Origin: Lacisediminihabitans sp046156175
Lineage (GTDB): Bacteria > Actinomycetota > Actinomycetes > Actinomycetales > Microbacteriaceae
Length of the DNA: 64,000 nt
Assembly: GCF_046156175.1 (NCBI RefSeq)
Contig: NZ_JAYLVL010000003.1
Coordinates: forward strand, 434,001-498,000
Direction of reading: 5' to 3'
The first letter of the stretch is position 1. Every line of letters begins with the position of its first letter. Below, in pieces: positions 1 through 9,019 of the stretch. Made by a program: the position numbers and the translations under genes. A model generated the notes under the pieces. The model was not told the origin of the DNA. It ran no database searches and worked only from the letters and a program-made list of their open reading frames with translations.

Positions 1-203
1 ACCTGCGAGATCACGTACAGGCGATAGTTGAAGACCCGGAGCGAATCGAAGGTGTCGCGCCAGCGTGGTCGTTCGAGAAGCACCGGGATCGGTTCGGTGG
101 GCGGGATGGCGGTGGACGTCTCGGTGGTCACGCGGAAAGGGGTCCTGCACTGCTCGACATGGTTTCGTATGGTCGCTTCAACGCTACGGCGGGGCGCAGT
201 CAT
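1..203 (-). CDS. MFS transporter, N-terminal fragment
   Basis: The window cuts this gene; only about 67 N-terminal residues are visible. After a hydrophilic tail the reading ends in DSLRVFNYRLYVISQ, the type of segment that precedes the first membrane helix of major facilitator exporters (a basic LRxxNYRLY stretch). It would be an inner-membrane secondary transporter of unknown substrate. The ATG at 203 has no clear ribosome site; a GTG at 131 is an alternative start. It is divergent from a LysR-type gene, the usual arrangement of a regulator and its target, so the LysR protein may control it. The family call rests on one short motif and is moderate. Confidence 0.55.
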   Translation of the reverse strand, partial: MTAPRRSVEATIRNHVEQCRTPFRVTTETSTAIPPTEPIPVLLERPRWRDTFDSLRVFNYRLYVISQ

Positions 204-223
204 TCGGGAATAGAATCGAGACT

Positions 224-243
224 ATAAGTCCCATTCGATTTAT
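224..243. promoter_or_regulatory. Candidate LysR-type operator
   Basis: The divergent intergenic region holds the interrupted inverted repeat ATAA-N12-TTAT, close to the T-N11-A form of LysR boxes. It lies between the two divergent genes in AT-richer DNA. Seen by eye only; short repeats like this can occur by chance. Confidence 0.3.
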
Positions 244-275
244 CAATGATGCTGTCGGCAACCCCGGAGGTGCGG

Positions 276-1136
276 ATGTTCGACCCGGTGCTGCTCCGCA
301 CCTTCGTCACGGTGGCGGAGACGCTCAATTTCACGGTCACCGGCCAGCTGCTCGGCCTGAGCCAGCCGACGGTGAGCCAGCACATCCGCAAGCTCGAGGT
401 GGCCGCTAGTCGAAATCTCGTGCTGCGCGACACCCGTGAGGTGCGGCTCACGGACAACGGCGACGCGATGCTCGGCTTCGCCCGATCGATCCTCGCCGCC
501 CACGAGCAGGCCTCGAGCTACTTCACCGGCTCGGCGATGCGCGGTCGGCTGCGCTTCGGATCGGCCGACGATCTCGCTCTCACCCAACTGCCACAGATCC
601 TGCGCGACTTCCGTCAGCTGTATCCCCACATCAACCTCGAGCTCACCGTGAACCAGAGCGGATTCCTCACCCGTCGACTGCTCGCGGGCCAACTCGACCT
701 CGCCTTCGTGAAACAGGAGCCCGATATCCCGGGTGGTCGCCTCGTGCGCCGCGACCGGCTGGTCTGGGTCGGGCATCGAAACCTCAGTCTCGAAGCCGGC
801 CAACCCGTGCCGCTCATCGCCTATCAGGCACCGAGTCTCAGCCGCACCGCGGCGATCACCGCGCTCGAGTCGGTCGGACGCACCTGGCGCATCACCTGCA
901 ACGTCCGGGAGATCAACGGCGTGCTCGCCGCGACCCGTGCCGGAATCGGGATCGCCGCCTTCCCGCAGAGTCTGATCCCGCCCGACCTCGTGCAGCTTCC
1001 GAGCTCGTTCGCATTGCCGGAGCTCGGCGACATCGACTTCCGCCTGCTCGACAACCCGACATCCGCCCGCGAACCGATCGACGCCCTTGCGGCCGCGATC
1101 GTGGCGAGGCAGAGCCAGGTCTCGCCGAGTCCCTAG
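276..1136 (+). CDS. LysR-family transcriptional regulator
   Basis: A 286-residue LysR-type regulator. The N-terminus (MFDPVLLRTFVTVAETLNF) begins the winged helix-turn-helix, with the recognition-helix region LSQPTVSQHIRKLE, followed by a substrate-binding fold that senses an unknown co-inducer. The ATG at 276 was chosen because GGAGG sits five bases upstream and the family N-terminus begins there; an in-frame ATG at 246 lacks a ribosome site. Length is typical (about 290-310). It is divergent from the MFS fragment, its likely target. Confidence 0.9.
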   Translation: MFDPVLLRTFVTVAETLNFTVTGQLLGLSQPTVSQHIRKLEVAASRNLVLRDTREVRLTDNGDAMLGFARSILAAHEQASSYFTGSAMRGRLRFGSADDLALTQLPQILRDFRQLYPHINLELTVNQSGFLTRRLLAGQLDLAFVKQEPDIPGGRLVRRDRLVWVGHRNLSLEAGQPVPLIAYQAPSLSRTAAITALESVGRTWRITCNVREINGVLAATRAGIGIAAFPQSLIPPDLVQLPSSFALPELGDIDFRLLDNPTSAREPIDALAAAIVARQSQVSPSP

Positions 1137-1170
1137 CCACCCGGCGCGCCCACGCAGCCCGGTGCCCTCC

Positions 1171-4100
1171 TCAGCGGGCGACGGTGCGCCAGAGCGCAAC
1201 GAGTTCGTCGCGGTCGTAGATGCGCTCGGGACGGATGATGCGGTCGTCAGTCACGTAGTAGAACACCGCGTCGATCAGGAGGGGGTCGATGCCCTTCCAC
1301 TCCGCGAAGGCCTGGCGGTAGAGCGCGAGCTGTAGCTGCTTCGACTCGAGGTCCGCCGCATCCCGCGGCGCCTTTCCGGTCTTCCAGTCGACCACGCGAT
1401 AGCGCCCGTCGACCCGGTAGACCGCGTCGAGCTTGCAGACGATCACCTCGCCATCGAGGATCAGGTGGATCTCGATCTCGACCTCCTCGGGGATGAGCGT
1501 CGCGAACTCGGAGCGCTCGAAGGTCTGCCGGAGCGTGGCGAGCCCGTCGGGGTCGACCCGGTCGCCCGGCACCGATTCGTCGCCGTCGAGCTCGATCGCG
1601 ACGGCATCCAGCTCCTCCGCCGTGCCGTGGACTCCGTAGCGCTGCTCGACCCATTCGTGGAAGAGCGTGCCGAGCCTGGTGGCGCGGTACGGCCGCTCCG
1701 GCATCGGACGGCGCAGGGATGCCGCGACCCCGGCCGGGTCGCTCACGAAGTCCTTGAATCGGGACGCCGAGACCCGGGTGGGCAGGTCGACGACCCCGGC
1801 CGCGTCGATGCGCCGCTGCCGCTCCTCGAGCAGGAGGGTGAGCTCGACTCCCCACGAGCCCTCGGCTCCCGGCACCGACTCGCGCACCAGTCGAGCGGCC
1901 GCTTCGACCGCGTCACGGCGACCACCGAGGGGATCCATCGGCCAGCGGAACAGGTTCGCCTCGTCGCCAAGGGGATTCTCCGTGTGCTCACTCTCGAGCG
2001 GCAGCTCACCGATCACCCCCCCGGCCTCGAGCTCCCGAAGGAAAGGGCTCGGACGGCGTGGGCTGGACTGGGTCGCCCAGAAGGACGCCGTGAGCAGCAG
2101 GGAGTGCCGCGCACGGGTGACGGCGACATAGGCGAGGCGGCGCTCCTCCTCGTCGTGACGCTCCTGGACTTCGGCCTTGAACACCGTGCGGCTGTCGAGG
2201 AGCTCCTTGCGCGTCGTGGCCGTCGTCCAATCGAAGCGCGGCAGCTCTGCGGCATCGCCCCGGAAGTCGTAGGGCAGCATGCCGAAGCCGAGCCATCCGT
2301 TCGATCCCTCGCGAGGAGAGCCCGGAAGCTCACCCTCGACGAGACGCGGAACCACCACGAGATCCCACTCCAGACCCTTCGACCCGTGGATGGTGAGCAG
2401 CTGCACCGTGCCCGGCTCGGGGTCCTCCGGGCGCGGCGCGAGGTTGTCGCGCCACTCAGCCTCCCGGAGCCAGGACAGGAAGCCTCCGAGGCTGGCCGAC
2501 TCGTCGACGGCCAGGTAGCCGCCGAGGGCGTCGAAGAAAGCCTCCATGGTCGCGGCTCCGAGCGATCGGGTCTCATTGGCCGCGACCTCGATGTCCAGCA
2601 TCAGATCCTGCTCGACGAAGGTGACGAAGTCGAGCAGGTCGAGCCCCGCGCGCGCGCGCAACCGGGCGAAGGTGCGGCCGGCATCCCGGAGGCGTTCGAG
2701 GCCCACCGCGCTGAACCGCTCGAGCTGGCTGTGCCCGGCGCGCGCTGTCGCGATGAAATCGAGGGCGTCGACGATCGACCCGCCCTCCGATTCGGCGACG
2801 GATGCCCGCAGCGCCTCCTTCACATCGTCGTCGAGGGCGCGCTGGGCATAGTCCCTGTCCCGCAGCCAGGAGGCGACCCGGCCGAGACCGTGCAGGTCTT
2901 TCGCGCCGAGGCGCCAGCGCGATCCGGCGAGCAGTCTCACCAGTTCCGAGCCGGCGGTGGGGTCGTTCACCACGGCGAGGGCGGAGACCAGGTCGGCGAT
3001 CTCTGGCTCGGCCATGAGGCCGCCGATGCCGAGCACGTGGAACTTCACCCCGTTGCGCCGCAGCGCCTCGATGAATGCGCCCTGGGTCTTGCGCGCACGA
3101 AACAGCATTGCGGCCGTGGGCGGAGTAGTGCCGTGAGGCACGTCCAGGCGCTCCCGCAGCCACCGGGCGGCGGCTTCCGCCTCCTCGGGAAGGGTCTCCT
3201 CCACGACGACCCTCACCGGCACGGCGGTCGCCGAAGCCCCAGCCTCCAGCCGATCGACGCCGGAGCGAGCTGCAGCGCCGGCGCCGCGGAAGGGTTCCAC
3301 TATCGCGTTGGCGACCGCGAGGATGTCGTGCCCGTTGCGCCAGGACGTGGTGAGCGCGAACTGCCCGTCGGGAGCGGCGTCGAACTGGCGGGCGAAGCCG
3401 TCCAGATTCGCGGCGCTCGCCCCCCGCCATCCATAGATGGACTGGTTGGGATCGCCGACCGCCATCACAGGCAGCCCGGCGAAGAGTTCGGAGAGCAGCA
3501 GGGTCTGCACCACGCTCGTGTCCTGGTACTCGTCGAGCAGAACGACCCGGTACTGCTCGCGGAGTTCGTCGGCGATCCGCGGAACGTCACGCACGATCGT
3601 GAGGGCGAGCGAGACCTGGTCGGAGTATTCGACGAACCCCCGGCGTACCTTCGCCGCGTCGAACCGGGCCACCAGGTCAAGGAGCACGGGAAGCGCCCCG
3701 ACGGTGGATGCGAGCACGGCGACGTCCTCGTAGGCGCCGCGGCCGCCCGGCGGCAGGTCGACGAGCCCAGCGAAGCGGGAGGCGAAGCTCGTGACATCCG
3801 TCGGGTCGACCAGGTTCTCGCTCATCGCGTGGGCGAGGGCGAGCACCGCCTTCGTCACGGTGTCGACGCTCTTGCCGAGGCCAGGCAGGCGGTCATCGGT
3901 CGAACCGATCACCACGGTGCGGGCCAGCTGCCAGGCGGATGCCTCGCCCAGCACCGGCCCATCGCTCTCCCGGCCGAGCAGGATGGCATTGTCGCGGTAG
4001 ATCCGGTTGGAGAAGGAGTTGTAGGTCGCCACGGTCGGCGGATCGAACTCGTCGTAGTCCTCGGAGAGCAGGCCGGCGTGATGAAGCTGGTCGATGCGCT

Positions 4101-4359
4101 CCCGGATGCGCACCGAGAGCTCCCCCGCGGCCTTGCGGGTGAAGGTGAGTCCGAGGATCTGCCCCGCTGCCACCCTGCCGTTGGCGAGCAGCCAGAGCAC
4201 GCGGTTCGCCATGGTCTCGGTCTTGCCGCTGCCGGCGCCGGCGACGACCAGCGCCGGCGCGAGCGGGGACTCGATCACCCGGCGCTGCTGGGCGGTCGGC
4301 CGGGGTCGGCCGAGGGCATCCGCAATCTCGTCTGCCGAAACGTACGGCGCCTCAGTCAC
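1171..4359 (-). CDS. adnB: AdnB-like UvrD-family helicase with RecB-type nuclease domain
   Basis: A 1062-residue superfamily 1 helicase-nuclease. Walker A (GAGSGKT) is at about residues 41-47, Walker B (DEYQDT) at about 276-281, a UvrD motif VI (VTRARHSLLL) in the second half, and a C-terminal PD-(D/E)XK nuclease with GTLFHEWVEQ, DWKTGK (about 991-996) and QLQLALYRQA. Size, domain order and position directly downstream of a sister helicase match mycobacterial AdnB (Rv3201c), half of the AdnAB heterodimer that resects double-strand breaks. All key ATPase and nuclease residues appear intact. The start overlaps the end of the upstream adnA-like gene by 8 bases, so the two are probably co-translated. 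Confidence 0.88.
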   Translation of the reverse strand: MTEAPYVSADEIADALGRPRPTAQQRRVIESPLAPALVVAGAGSGKTETMANRVLWLLANGRVAAGQILGLTFTRKAAGELSVRIRERIDQLHHAGLLSEDYDEFDPPTVATYNSFSNRIYRDNAILLGRESDGPVLGEASAWQLARTVVIGSTDDRLPGLGKSVDTVTKAVLALAHAMSENLVDPTDVTSFASRFAGLVDLPPGGRGAYEDVAVLASTVGALPVLLDLVARFDAAKVRRGFVEYSDQVSLALTIVRDVPRIADELREQYRVVLLDEYQDTSVVQTLLLSELFAGLPVMAVGDPNQSIYGWRGASAANLDGFARQFDAAPDGQFALTTSWRNGHDILAVANAIVEPFRGAGAAARSGVDRLEAGASATAVPVRVVVEETLPEEAEAAARWLRERLDVPHGTTPPTAAMLFRARKTQGAFIEALRRNGVKFHVLGIGGLMAEPEIADLVSALAVVNDPTAGSELVRLLAGSRWRLGAKDLHGLGRVASWLRDRDYAQRALDDDVKEALRASVAESEGGSIVDALDFIATARAGHSQLERFSAVGLERLRDAGRTFARLRARAGLDLLDFVTFVEQDLMLDIEVAANETRSLGAATMEAFFDALGGYLAVDESASLGGFLSWLREAEWRDNLAPRPEDPEPGTVQLLTIHGSKGLEWDLVVVPRLVEGELPGSPREGSNGWLGFGMLPYDFRGDAAELPRFDWTTATTRKELLDSRTVFKAEVQERHDEEERRLAYVAVTRARHSLLLTASFWATQSSPRRPSPFLRELEAGGVIGELPLESEHTENPLGDEANLFRWPMDPLGGRRDAVEAAARLVRESVPGAEGSWGVELTLLLEERQRRIDAAGVVDLPTRVSASRFKDFVSDPAGVAASLRRPMPERPYRATRLGTLFHEWVEQRYGVHGTAEELDAVAIELDGDESVPGDRVDPDGLATLRQTFERSEFATLIPEEVEIEIHLILDGEVIVCKLDAVYRVDGRYRVVDWKTGKAPRDAADLESKQLQLALYRQAFAEWKGIDPLLIDAVFYYVTDDRIIRPERIYDRDELVALWRTVAR

Positions 4360-7300
4360 TGGCCACCGACCTCACGCGATGCAACTTCTTCGTACCGACG
4401 TCGAAAGACCCCCAGGCGTCCAGGTCGAGGGCGCCGTCGAAGGCCGCGGCCGCCATGCCGATGGCCGCCTGGCGAATGCGGGTGCGGAATCCCTCGAGCT
4501 GTTGCTCGTCGAGCGGCGCCTGGCTGCCCTCTCGATAGAGCTTGCCCCGTGTTCCCTTCTTCACGAAGAGCAGCTTCGCCCCGCCGGCCCGGTGCTCACC
4601 GAGTTCGTCGAGGAATTCGTCGAGGACGCCCTGCACATAGGCGAGCTGATAGGTGCCGAGCTGAGGATGCGCGTCGATCTTCGGCTGCGGCACGATCGGA
4701 TTGCCCGTCTTGAGGTCCACGATCACCACCGAGCCGTCGGCCGACCGCTCCACCCGGTCGATCGAGCCGTTGACGGTTGCCCGATCGATGTCGATCGAGA
4801 ACCGGCTCTCCGCCCCCACGAGGAGCTTGCCATCACGGGCGAAGTCCGCGAGGTACTCCGCGACCCCGGCAGCAAGGATCCGCGCTGCCCGCTTCTGCTG
4901 CTCGGCGAGCCACGGCGACTCGAAAGCCAGTTCCCCCCAGCGACCCTCGATAGCGCCCCAGACCGCATCAACGGTCGGATCGGTCGCCGTCTCCATCGCC
5001 CAGTGCACGATCGTTCCGAGCCCCATCGCGGTGCTCGACTGGGTGCCGGACACCGAGTCGATGAACCAGTCCACCGGCGAGTCCTCGAAGGCCTCCAACC
5101 GTGATGGGGAGACCGGCACCTGCTCGTCGGCAGCGAAGACGGGATCCGCAGTCGAGACCTCTCGGAGCCCGTGCCAGTCCTCGGGATCGGCGCCGGGGAT
5201 CCGCTCCAGTGCCAGCCGGGAGAGAGCGGATGCCGCGGCCGCGCGCTCCGCCGGGGTGCGCCGGCTCGTGGCGAGCTCGCGCCGAAGGCGACCGGTGAGG
5301 GCCCGGAGCGAGAGCGGGCGCAGTGCTGCAGTTTCCACGGTCTCGGTGTCGCCCGGTGCCAGCGAGAAGAGCACGCTTGCCGACTCGTCCTCGTTGTCGA
5401 CGGCGGCGAGGATGACCTGCCGGCGGGCGCGGGAGACGGCGAGCGCGAACATCCGCAGCTCGTCGTCGCGCACCTGCCGTCGCTCGTCGAGCGGCACATC
5501 GCCGAGGCCTGTCATCACCCGCACGAGCTCTTGCGGGTAAAGCAGCGAGCCGCGAAGGCGCAGGTTCGGCCAGACGCCGTCCTGCAGGGCCGCGACGACC
5601 ACCACGTCGAACTCCAGCCCGACTGTTCCGGAGGGGGTGGTCACGAGCACGGCGTCGGCGAGTGATTGCGGAGAGAGAGTGTCTTCGGGCACCTCTGCGT
5701 CGAGCACCCCGTCGAGGAACACCTGCGCCGCGGTGCCGGGCTGTCGCTCGACGAACCGCTTGGCCGCGGTGAAGAGGGCGACAACACCGTCGAGGTCGCG
5801 ATTGGCCTCGTCGGCGGCGATACCCGCGCTGGTGGCGCGAGCGAACCACTCGTGCGCGAGACCGCTGCGATCCCAGGCCAGCCAGAGCAGCTCTTCGATG
5901 GTCGCCCCCTCCGATCCCGCGATGCCGATGGTGTCGAGGGTGCGGGCGAGTCGATCGGCGTTGCGCCCGACGCGATGGTCGATGGTGGCGAACCGGCCCG
6001 GCGCCCCGAGAGCTTCGACGAGAAGCTCATCACTCGATCGGGTGCCGCCCCCGGCCAGCTCCTCCGCGCGGAGGGCGAGGCGCAGCCGCCGCACCGCGAG
6101 TTTGTCGAGACCGCCGAATGGGCCGAGAAGAAGCTCCGCGGCGATCGTCGGATCGAGCGGGGTGCGGCCGACTCCGACATCCACCACGGTGAGAAGTCCC
6201 CGGGCGGCGTGGTCGTCACGAAGCGCACGACCCCCCACCGAGGTGCGGGTCGGCACCTCGGCGAGCGCGAGGGCCCGGGCGATCTGGGGCACGGAGGATC
6301 CACTGCGCACGACGATCGCTATGCGGTTCCAGTCGACCCCGTCCAGCAGATGCCGCTCTCGAAGCTGCCGCGCGATGGCAGCCCACTGGCGCGCCGGGCT
6401 CTCGGCGAGAACCTTCAGCACCGGTGCGAGAGGGGCTCCCGCAGCACCGGCCCCCGTAGCGGCGGAGAGTGCCTCTCGCTGACCGAACACACCGGCCGTG
6501 CCGATCCGATCGGTGATGCGGCGGGTGAACTCCCGCAGCGCCGGCTCCTGCCGGTGCACCGTCGACAGGGTGAGGGTAGCGAGGTGGGGCAGGCCGAGCA
6601 GGATGCCGAGGCGGGCGAGAGAGTCCGGCTCCCCGCCGCGGAAGGCGTTGGCCGCGACATCCGGATCCCCCAGGGCGATCACCGTCACCCCTCGGGCGGC
6701 GAGCGCGGCGAGCAACCCGATCGTGGAGCGGGTGGCCTCCTGCAGGTCGTCAACGATCACGAGACGAAGCCGATCGACAGCCGCACCGCCCTCCCCTCGC
6801 CCGAGCGCCGCGATCGCGAACTGCACGAGCTCCGTCGAGTCGAGCTGGTTGGAACGGGAGCTGCTCACGACGGTGAAGTAGTCGGCGAAGAAGTCCGCGG
6901 CGGCGACCCATTCGGGCCGGTCCCGCTCTACGCCGAGTGCGCGGAGACGCTGCGGCGTGACACCGTACTCGGTGGAACGCCCGAGCAGTTCGCGCAGCTC
7001 GGTGCGAAATCCGCGCAGGCGTCGAACCGCCGGGCCGAGCTGGTCGGGCCAGGACGGACCCGATCCGTCCTCGAGGTGGCCGTCGATGAGTTGGGCGATG
7101 TCGCTGTCCTGGTCACCGCCCGTCGCCAGGCGCGGGGCGTCGACCCCGGCGGCACGAGCGGCGTTGCCGACGATCTCGAAGGCGAGGGAATTGACGGTCC
7201 GGGCGATCGGACCGTTGGTCGGCACCCCGATCCGTAGCGCCAGGATGTCGCGCAGCCGTGTCGCCGTCGTGCGGCTGGACGTGAGAACGAGAAGCTCCTC

Positions 7301-7498
7301 CGGAGCAAAACCGCGCTGCCCCACACGCTGGGCCACCAACTCCACGAGCGTCGCGGTCTTGCCCGAACCCGGCGCGCCGATGACGGCCGCCGAGGAGGCG
7401 TCTGCAAGGTCGAGAACGGCCTGTTGTGACGCATCGAGGTGGAGCGGTGCGATGCGGGATGACGGCGCCGTCGCCTGCCGAAACCCCCTGATAGCCAT
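4352..7498 (-). CDS. adnA: AdnA-like UvrD-family helicase with RecB-type nuclease domain
   Basis: A 1048-residue partner of the next gene, comparable to mycobacterial AdnA (Rv3202c). Walker A GAPGSGKT is at about 41-48, motif VI is SRARRQVILAAVD, and the C-terminal nuclease retains GTIVHWAMETA, VDLKTGNP and QLGTYQLAY. The Walker B position reads VDDLQEA (about 250-255) instead of DExQD, so its motor may be weaker than that of AdnB. The ATG at 7498 is preferred to an in-frame GTG at 7585: TACCGT lies six bases upstream, predicting a leaderless mRNA, and this leaves about 110 bases for the divergent promoter. Function: ATP-dependent end resection with AdnB. Confidence 0.85.
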   Translation of the reverse strand: MAIRGFRQATAPSSRIAPLHLDASQQAVLDLADASSAAVIGAPGSGKTATLVELVAQRVGQRGFAPEELLVLTSSRTTATRLRDILALRIGVPTNGPIARTVNSLAFEIVGNAARAAGVDAPRLATGGDQDSDIAQLIDGHLEDGSGPSWPDQLGPAVRRLRGFRTELRELLGRSTEYGVTPQRLRALGVERDRPEWVAAADFFADYFTVVSSSRSNQLDSTELVQFAIAALGRGEGGAAVDRLRLVIVDDLQEATRSTIGLLAALAARGVTVIALGDPDVAANAFRGGEPDSLARLGILLGLPHLATLTLSTVHRQEPALREFTRRITDRIGTAGVFGQREALSAATGAGAAGAPLAPVLKVLAESPARQWAAIARQLRERHLLDGVDWNRIAIVVRSGSSVPQIARALALAEVPTRTSVGGRALRDDHAARGLLTVVDVGVGRTPLDPTIAAELLLGPFGGLDKLAVRRLRLALRAEELAGGGTRSSDELLVEALGAPGRFATIDHRVGRNADRLARTLDTIGIAGSEGATIEELLWLAWDRSGLAHEWFARATSAGIAADEANRDLDGVVALFTAAKRFVERQPGTAAQVFLDGVLDAEVPEDTLSPQSLADAVLVTTPSGTVGLEFDVVVVAALQDGVWPNLRLRGSLLYPQELVRVMTGLGDVPLDERRQVRDDELRMFALAVSRARRQVILAAVDNEDESASVLFSLAPGDTETVETAALRPLSLRALTGRLRRELATSRRTPAERAAAASALSRLALERIPGADPEDWHGLREVSTADPVFAADEQVPVSPSRLEAFEDSPVDWFIDSVSGTQSSTAMGLGTIVHWAMETATDPTVDAVWGAIEGRWGELAFESPWLAEQQKRAARILAAGVAEYLADFARDGKLLVGAESRFSIDIDRATVNGSIDRVERSADGSVVIVDLKTGNPIVPQPKIDAHPQLGTYQLAYVQGVLDEFLDELGEHRAGGAKLLFVKKGTRGKLYREGSQAPLDEQQLEGFRTRIRQAAIGMAAAAFDGALDLDAWGSFDVGTKKLHRVRSVASD

Positions 7499-7608
7499 CG
7501 CCCCACGGTAGCGCGGCCCGGCGACATCACCGCGCCAGTACCGTCGCTTCGTTGCGCCCAAAGAGAACGGGGAGATTCGAGCCACGCCAACTGTCGTAAT
7601 CTGTGCAC

Positions 7609-7833
7609 GTGGACATACGAATCGGCATCACCAACAGCCCCCGTGAGATCAACCTCGAATCGTCGCAGTCGGCGGCGGATGTAGAAGGCATCGTCACCGC
7701 GGCCCTCGCCTCAGACGCGAAATTCTTCAAGCTCGTCGACCAGAAGGGCAACGTCTACGTCGTGCCCCTTGCGACCTTCGGCTACCTGGAGATCGGTTCG
7801 GAAGAGTCCCGTCGCGTCGGTTTCGTGGCCTGA
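7609..7833 (+). CDS. DUF3107 family protein
   Basis: A 74-residue protein of the actinobacterial DUF3107 family (Rv3208A/TB9.4 type). It begins VDIRIGITNSPREI, matching the family's usual M-[ED]-[IV]-[RK]-I-G start, and ends GYLEIGSEESRRVGF. No catalytic residues are evident and the biochemical role is unknown. GTG 7609 is chosen over the in-frame GTG 7603 because TAATCT at 7597-7602 sits six bases before it, predicting leaderless translation. It is divergent from adnA and three bases upstream of a small membrane protein gene. Confidence 0.88.
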   Translation: MDIRIGITNSPREINLESSQSAADVEGIVTAALASDAKFFKLVDQKGNVYVVPLATFGYLEIGSEESRRVGFVA

Positions 7834-7836
7834 CCG

Positions 7837-8127
7837 ATGGAACTGCTGTTCGTGACGCTCGGCGGGGCCATCCTCGGCCTCGCTGCGCGCTACGGTGTGC
7901 CGAAGCGCGACACGCACGGCGCACTCCTCGTTCCGGCGATCGGCGCGATCGTTGCAGCCGTGGTCTGGGCCGCCCTCACCTGGGTGGGCTGGAAATTCGA
8001 CGGCGGATGGATCTGGGTGGTCAGCCTCGTCGCAGCGGGAGTCGTCGCCATTCTGGCGAGCGTGTTCCTCGGGCGCCAGCGCACGGCACAAGACGCGGAG
8101 CTGCTCTCCACTCTCAGCCGCGCCTGA
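7837..8127 (+). CDS. Small membrane protein, unknown function
   Basis: A 96-residue protein with three probable membrane helices (LLFVTLGGAILGLAARY; ALLVPAIGAIVAAVVWAALT; WVVSLVAAGVVAILASVFL) and a short charged C-terminal tail. It starts three bases after the DUF3107 stop codon, so the two are probably one transcript. I do not recognise a named family. Composition and GC-rich third positions match neighbouring genes, supporting it as real. Confidence 0.75.
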   Translation: MELLFVTLGGAILGLAARYGVPKRDTHGALLVPAIGAIVAAVVWAALTWVGWKFDGGWIWVVSLVAAGVVAILASVFLGRQRTAQDAELLSTLSRA

Positions 8128-8144
8128 GGGCAGTGACCGCCGAC

Positions 8145-8864
8145 TCAGGCGGTCAGGCCGAGGGCATCCATTCGTCGCGTGTGTGACGCGATCAACTCGG
8201 TGAAAGCCGGCTCGAGTCGGGCTTCATCGCGCTGCGTGTGACCGATGTTCGTGAGCGACGACCGGGCGATGAGCAGGGTGTCTCCCACGAGACGCCGTCC
8301 CCACATGGCCAGCCGGGACGCGAGCTTCGGGTTGGCATCGATGGCCGACCGCAGCTCGTCGACGAGCATCGCGTGCCCGTCGTCTCCGGAGAGCAGCGGG
8401 ATGATCCGTGCCCGGGCGTCGGCGGAGAGCCCGGCCGCGAGCTGCACCTGGAAGTCACCGAGCAGGCCGGCGGTGAGATAGGCCGTCACAAGCATTTCGT
8501 ACCAGTCGGCCCCGAGCGTCGTGTGGGCGTACTCGTCGATCCGGGCAGCGAAGGGGGCCATTGCTGGGCCCGGCTCGTGTCCGAGTCTCTTGATCTCCGC
8601 CGCGAGGCCGTGATGTTTCGCCAGCGCAAGGGCCGCCACGCGGCTGACCGCGACCTTGGAGGCTGCGGTCGGCGCGACACTCACCGCGCGGCTGAGAGTC
8701 TCGAAGAGGGCGAGCTGCACATAGGCGGCTTGCCCGAGATACGGGAGAAGCTCGGGAGTCAGTTCGGCGAGATCGACGCGGTCGACCTGCGCGACGGGCT
8801 CGCGCCGCGGTTTGAGGCGGGGAGCATCAGTGCGCCGGGGACGTCGAGAAAACAAGGAGACCAC
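8145..8864 (-). CDS. Ferritin-fold protein (tRNA-hydroxylase-like)
   Basis: A 239-residue, largely helical protein. The helices carry acidic and histidine residues in ferritin-like spacing (QLALFETLSRAV, EIKRLGHEP, DEYAHTTLGADWYEML, GDDGHAMLVDEL). Mycobacteria have a comparable ferritin-like gene (Rv3210c) beside a DEAD-box helicase (Rv3211), as here. A di-iron site is likely but not every ligand is obvious, so the enzyme activity stays open. GTG 8864 is preferred to GTG 8870 because TAGGCT lies exactly six bases upstream. Its promoter is back to back with the helicase leader promoter. Confidence 0.75.
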   Translation of the reverse strand: MVSLFSRRPRRTDAPRLKPRREPVAQVDRVDLAELTPELLPYLGQAAYVQLALFETLSRAVSVAPTAASKVAVSRVAALALAKHHGLAAEIKRLGHEPGPAMAPFAARIDEYAHTTLGADWYEMLVTAYLTAGLLGDFQVQLAAGLSADARARIIPLLSGDDGHAMLVDELRSAIDANPKLASRLAMWGRRLVGDTLLIARSSLTNIGHTQRDEARLEPAFTELIASHTRRMDALGLTA

Positions 8865-8941
8865 GGGCACAGCCTATCCGCGACAGGCCGCCGACCGCCG
8901 CGAAAGCGCTCCCGGGGCGACAGGCGGCTAAACTGGTGGTA

Positions 8942-8995
8942 ATGCCTCCCATTTCTGGTGGAGGCTCAGCACGCCCCAGGTCAAAGCGGGCGTAG
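8942..8995 (+). CDS. Putative leader peptide (17 aa) of the DEAD-box helicase gene
   Basis: A 17-codon ORF, MPPISGGGSARPRSKRA, starts exactly seven bases after the -10 box TAAACT, the spacing seen at many leaderless starts in this window. It ends with an Arg/Lys-rich tail, and its TAG stop (8993-8995) lies in the loop of a terminator-like hairpin. It is in frame with the helicase, separated only by that stop and eight codons. A ribosome near its end would cover the left arm of the hairpin, so it could act as a regulatory leader. Translation is not proven. Confidence 0.4.
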   Translation: MPPISGGGSARPRSKRA

Positions 8996-9004
8996 CCGCT
9001 TTTT
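8983..9004 (+). terminator. Terminator-like attenuator hairpin
   Basis: AAAGCGG (8983-8989) and CCGCTTT (8996-9002) form a perfect 7-bp stem around the loop GCGTAG, followed by further Ts (a five-T run at 9000-9004). It resembles an intrinsic terminator but stands only 15 bases before the probable start of the helicase, so it would act as an attenuator. Confidence 0.5.
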
Positions 9005-9019
9005 AGACAGGGCATCATC

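Larger units (their letters stand above)
8929..9019 (+). promoter_or_regulatory. Promoter and structured leader of the DEAD-box helicase
   Basis: TAAACT at 8929-8934 is a good -10 box predicting transcription from about 8941-8942. The roughly 80-base leader contains a GCCTCC/GGAGGC hairpin (8944-8965), a leaderless 17-codon ORF (8942-8995) and a terminator-like hairpin with a T run (8983-9004). The first bases (ATGCC, 8942-8946) can also pair with GGCAT (9011-9015) beside the helicase start, offering alternative folds. This architecture suggests attenuation or translation-coupled control; the mechanism is inferred. Confidence 0.55.

Noticed and set aside
1465..4713. Very long open frame on the plus strand opposite adnB
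   Set aside because: Antisense shadow of a GC-rich gene: low-complexity Arg/Glu/Gly-rich protein with no domains, while the minus strand has all helicase and nuclease motifs.
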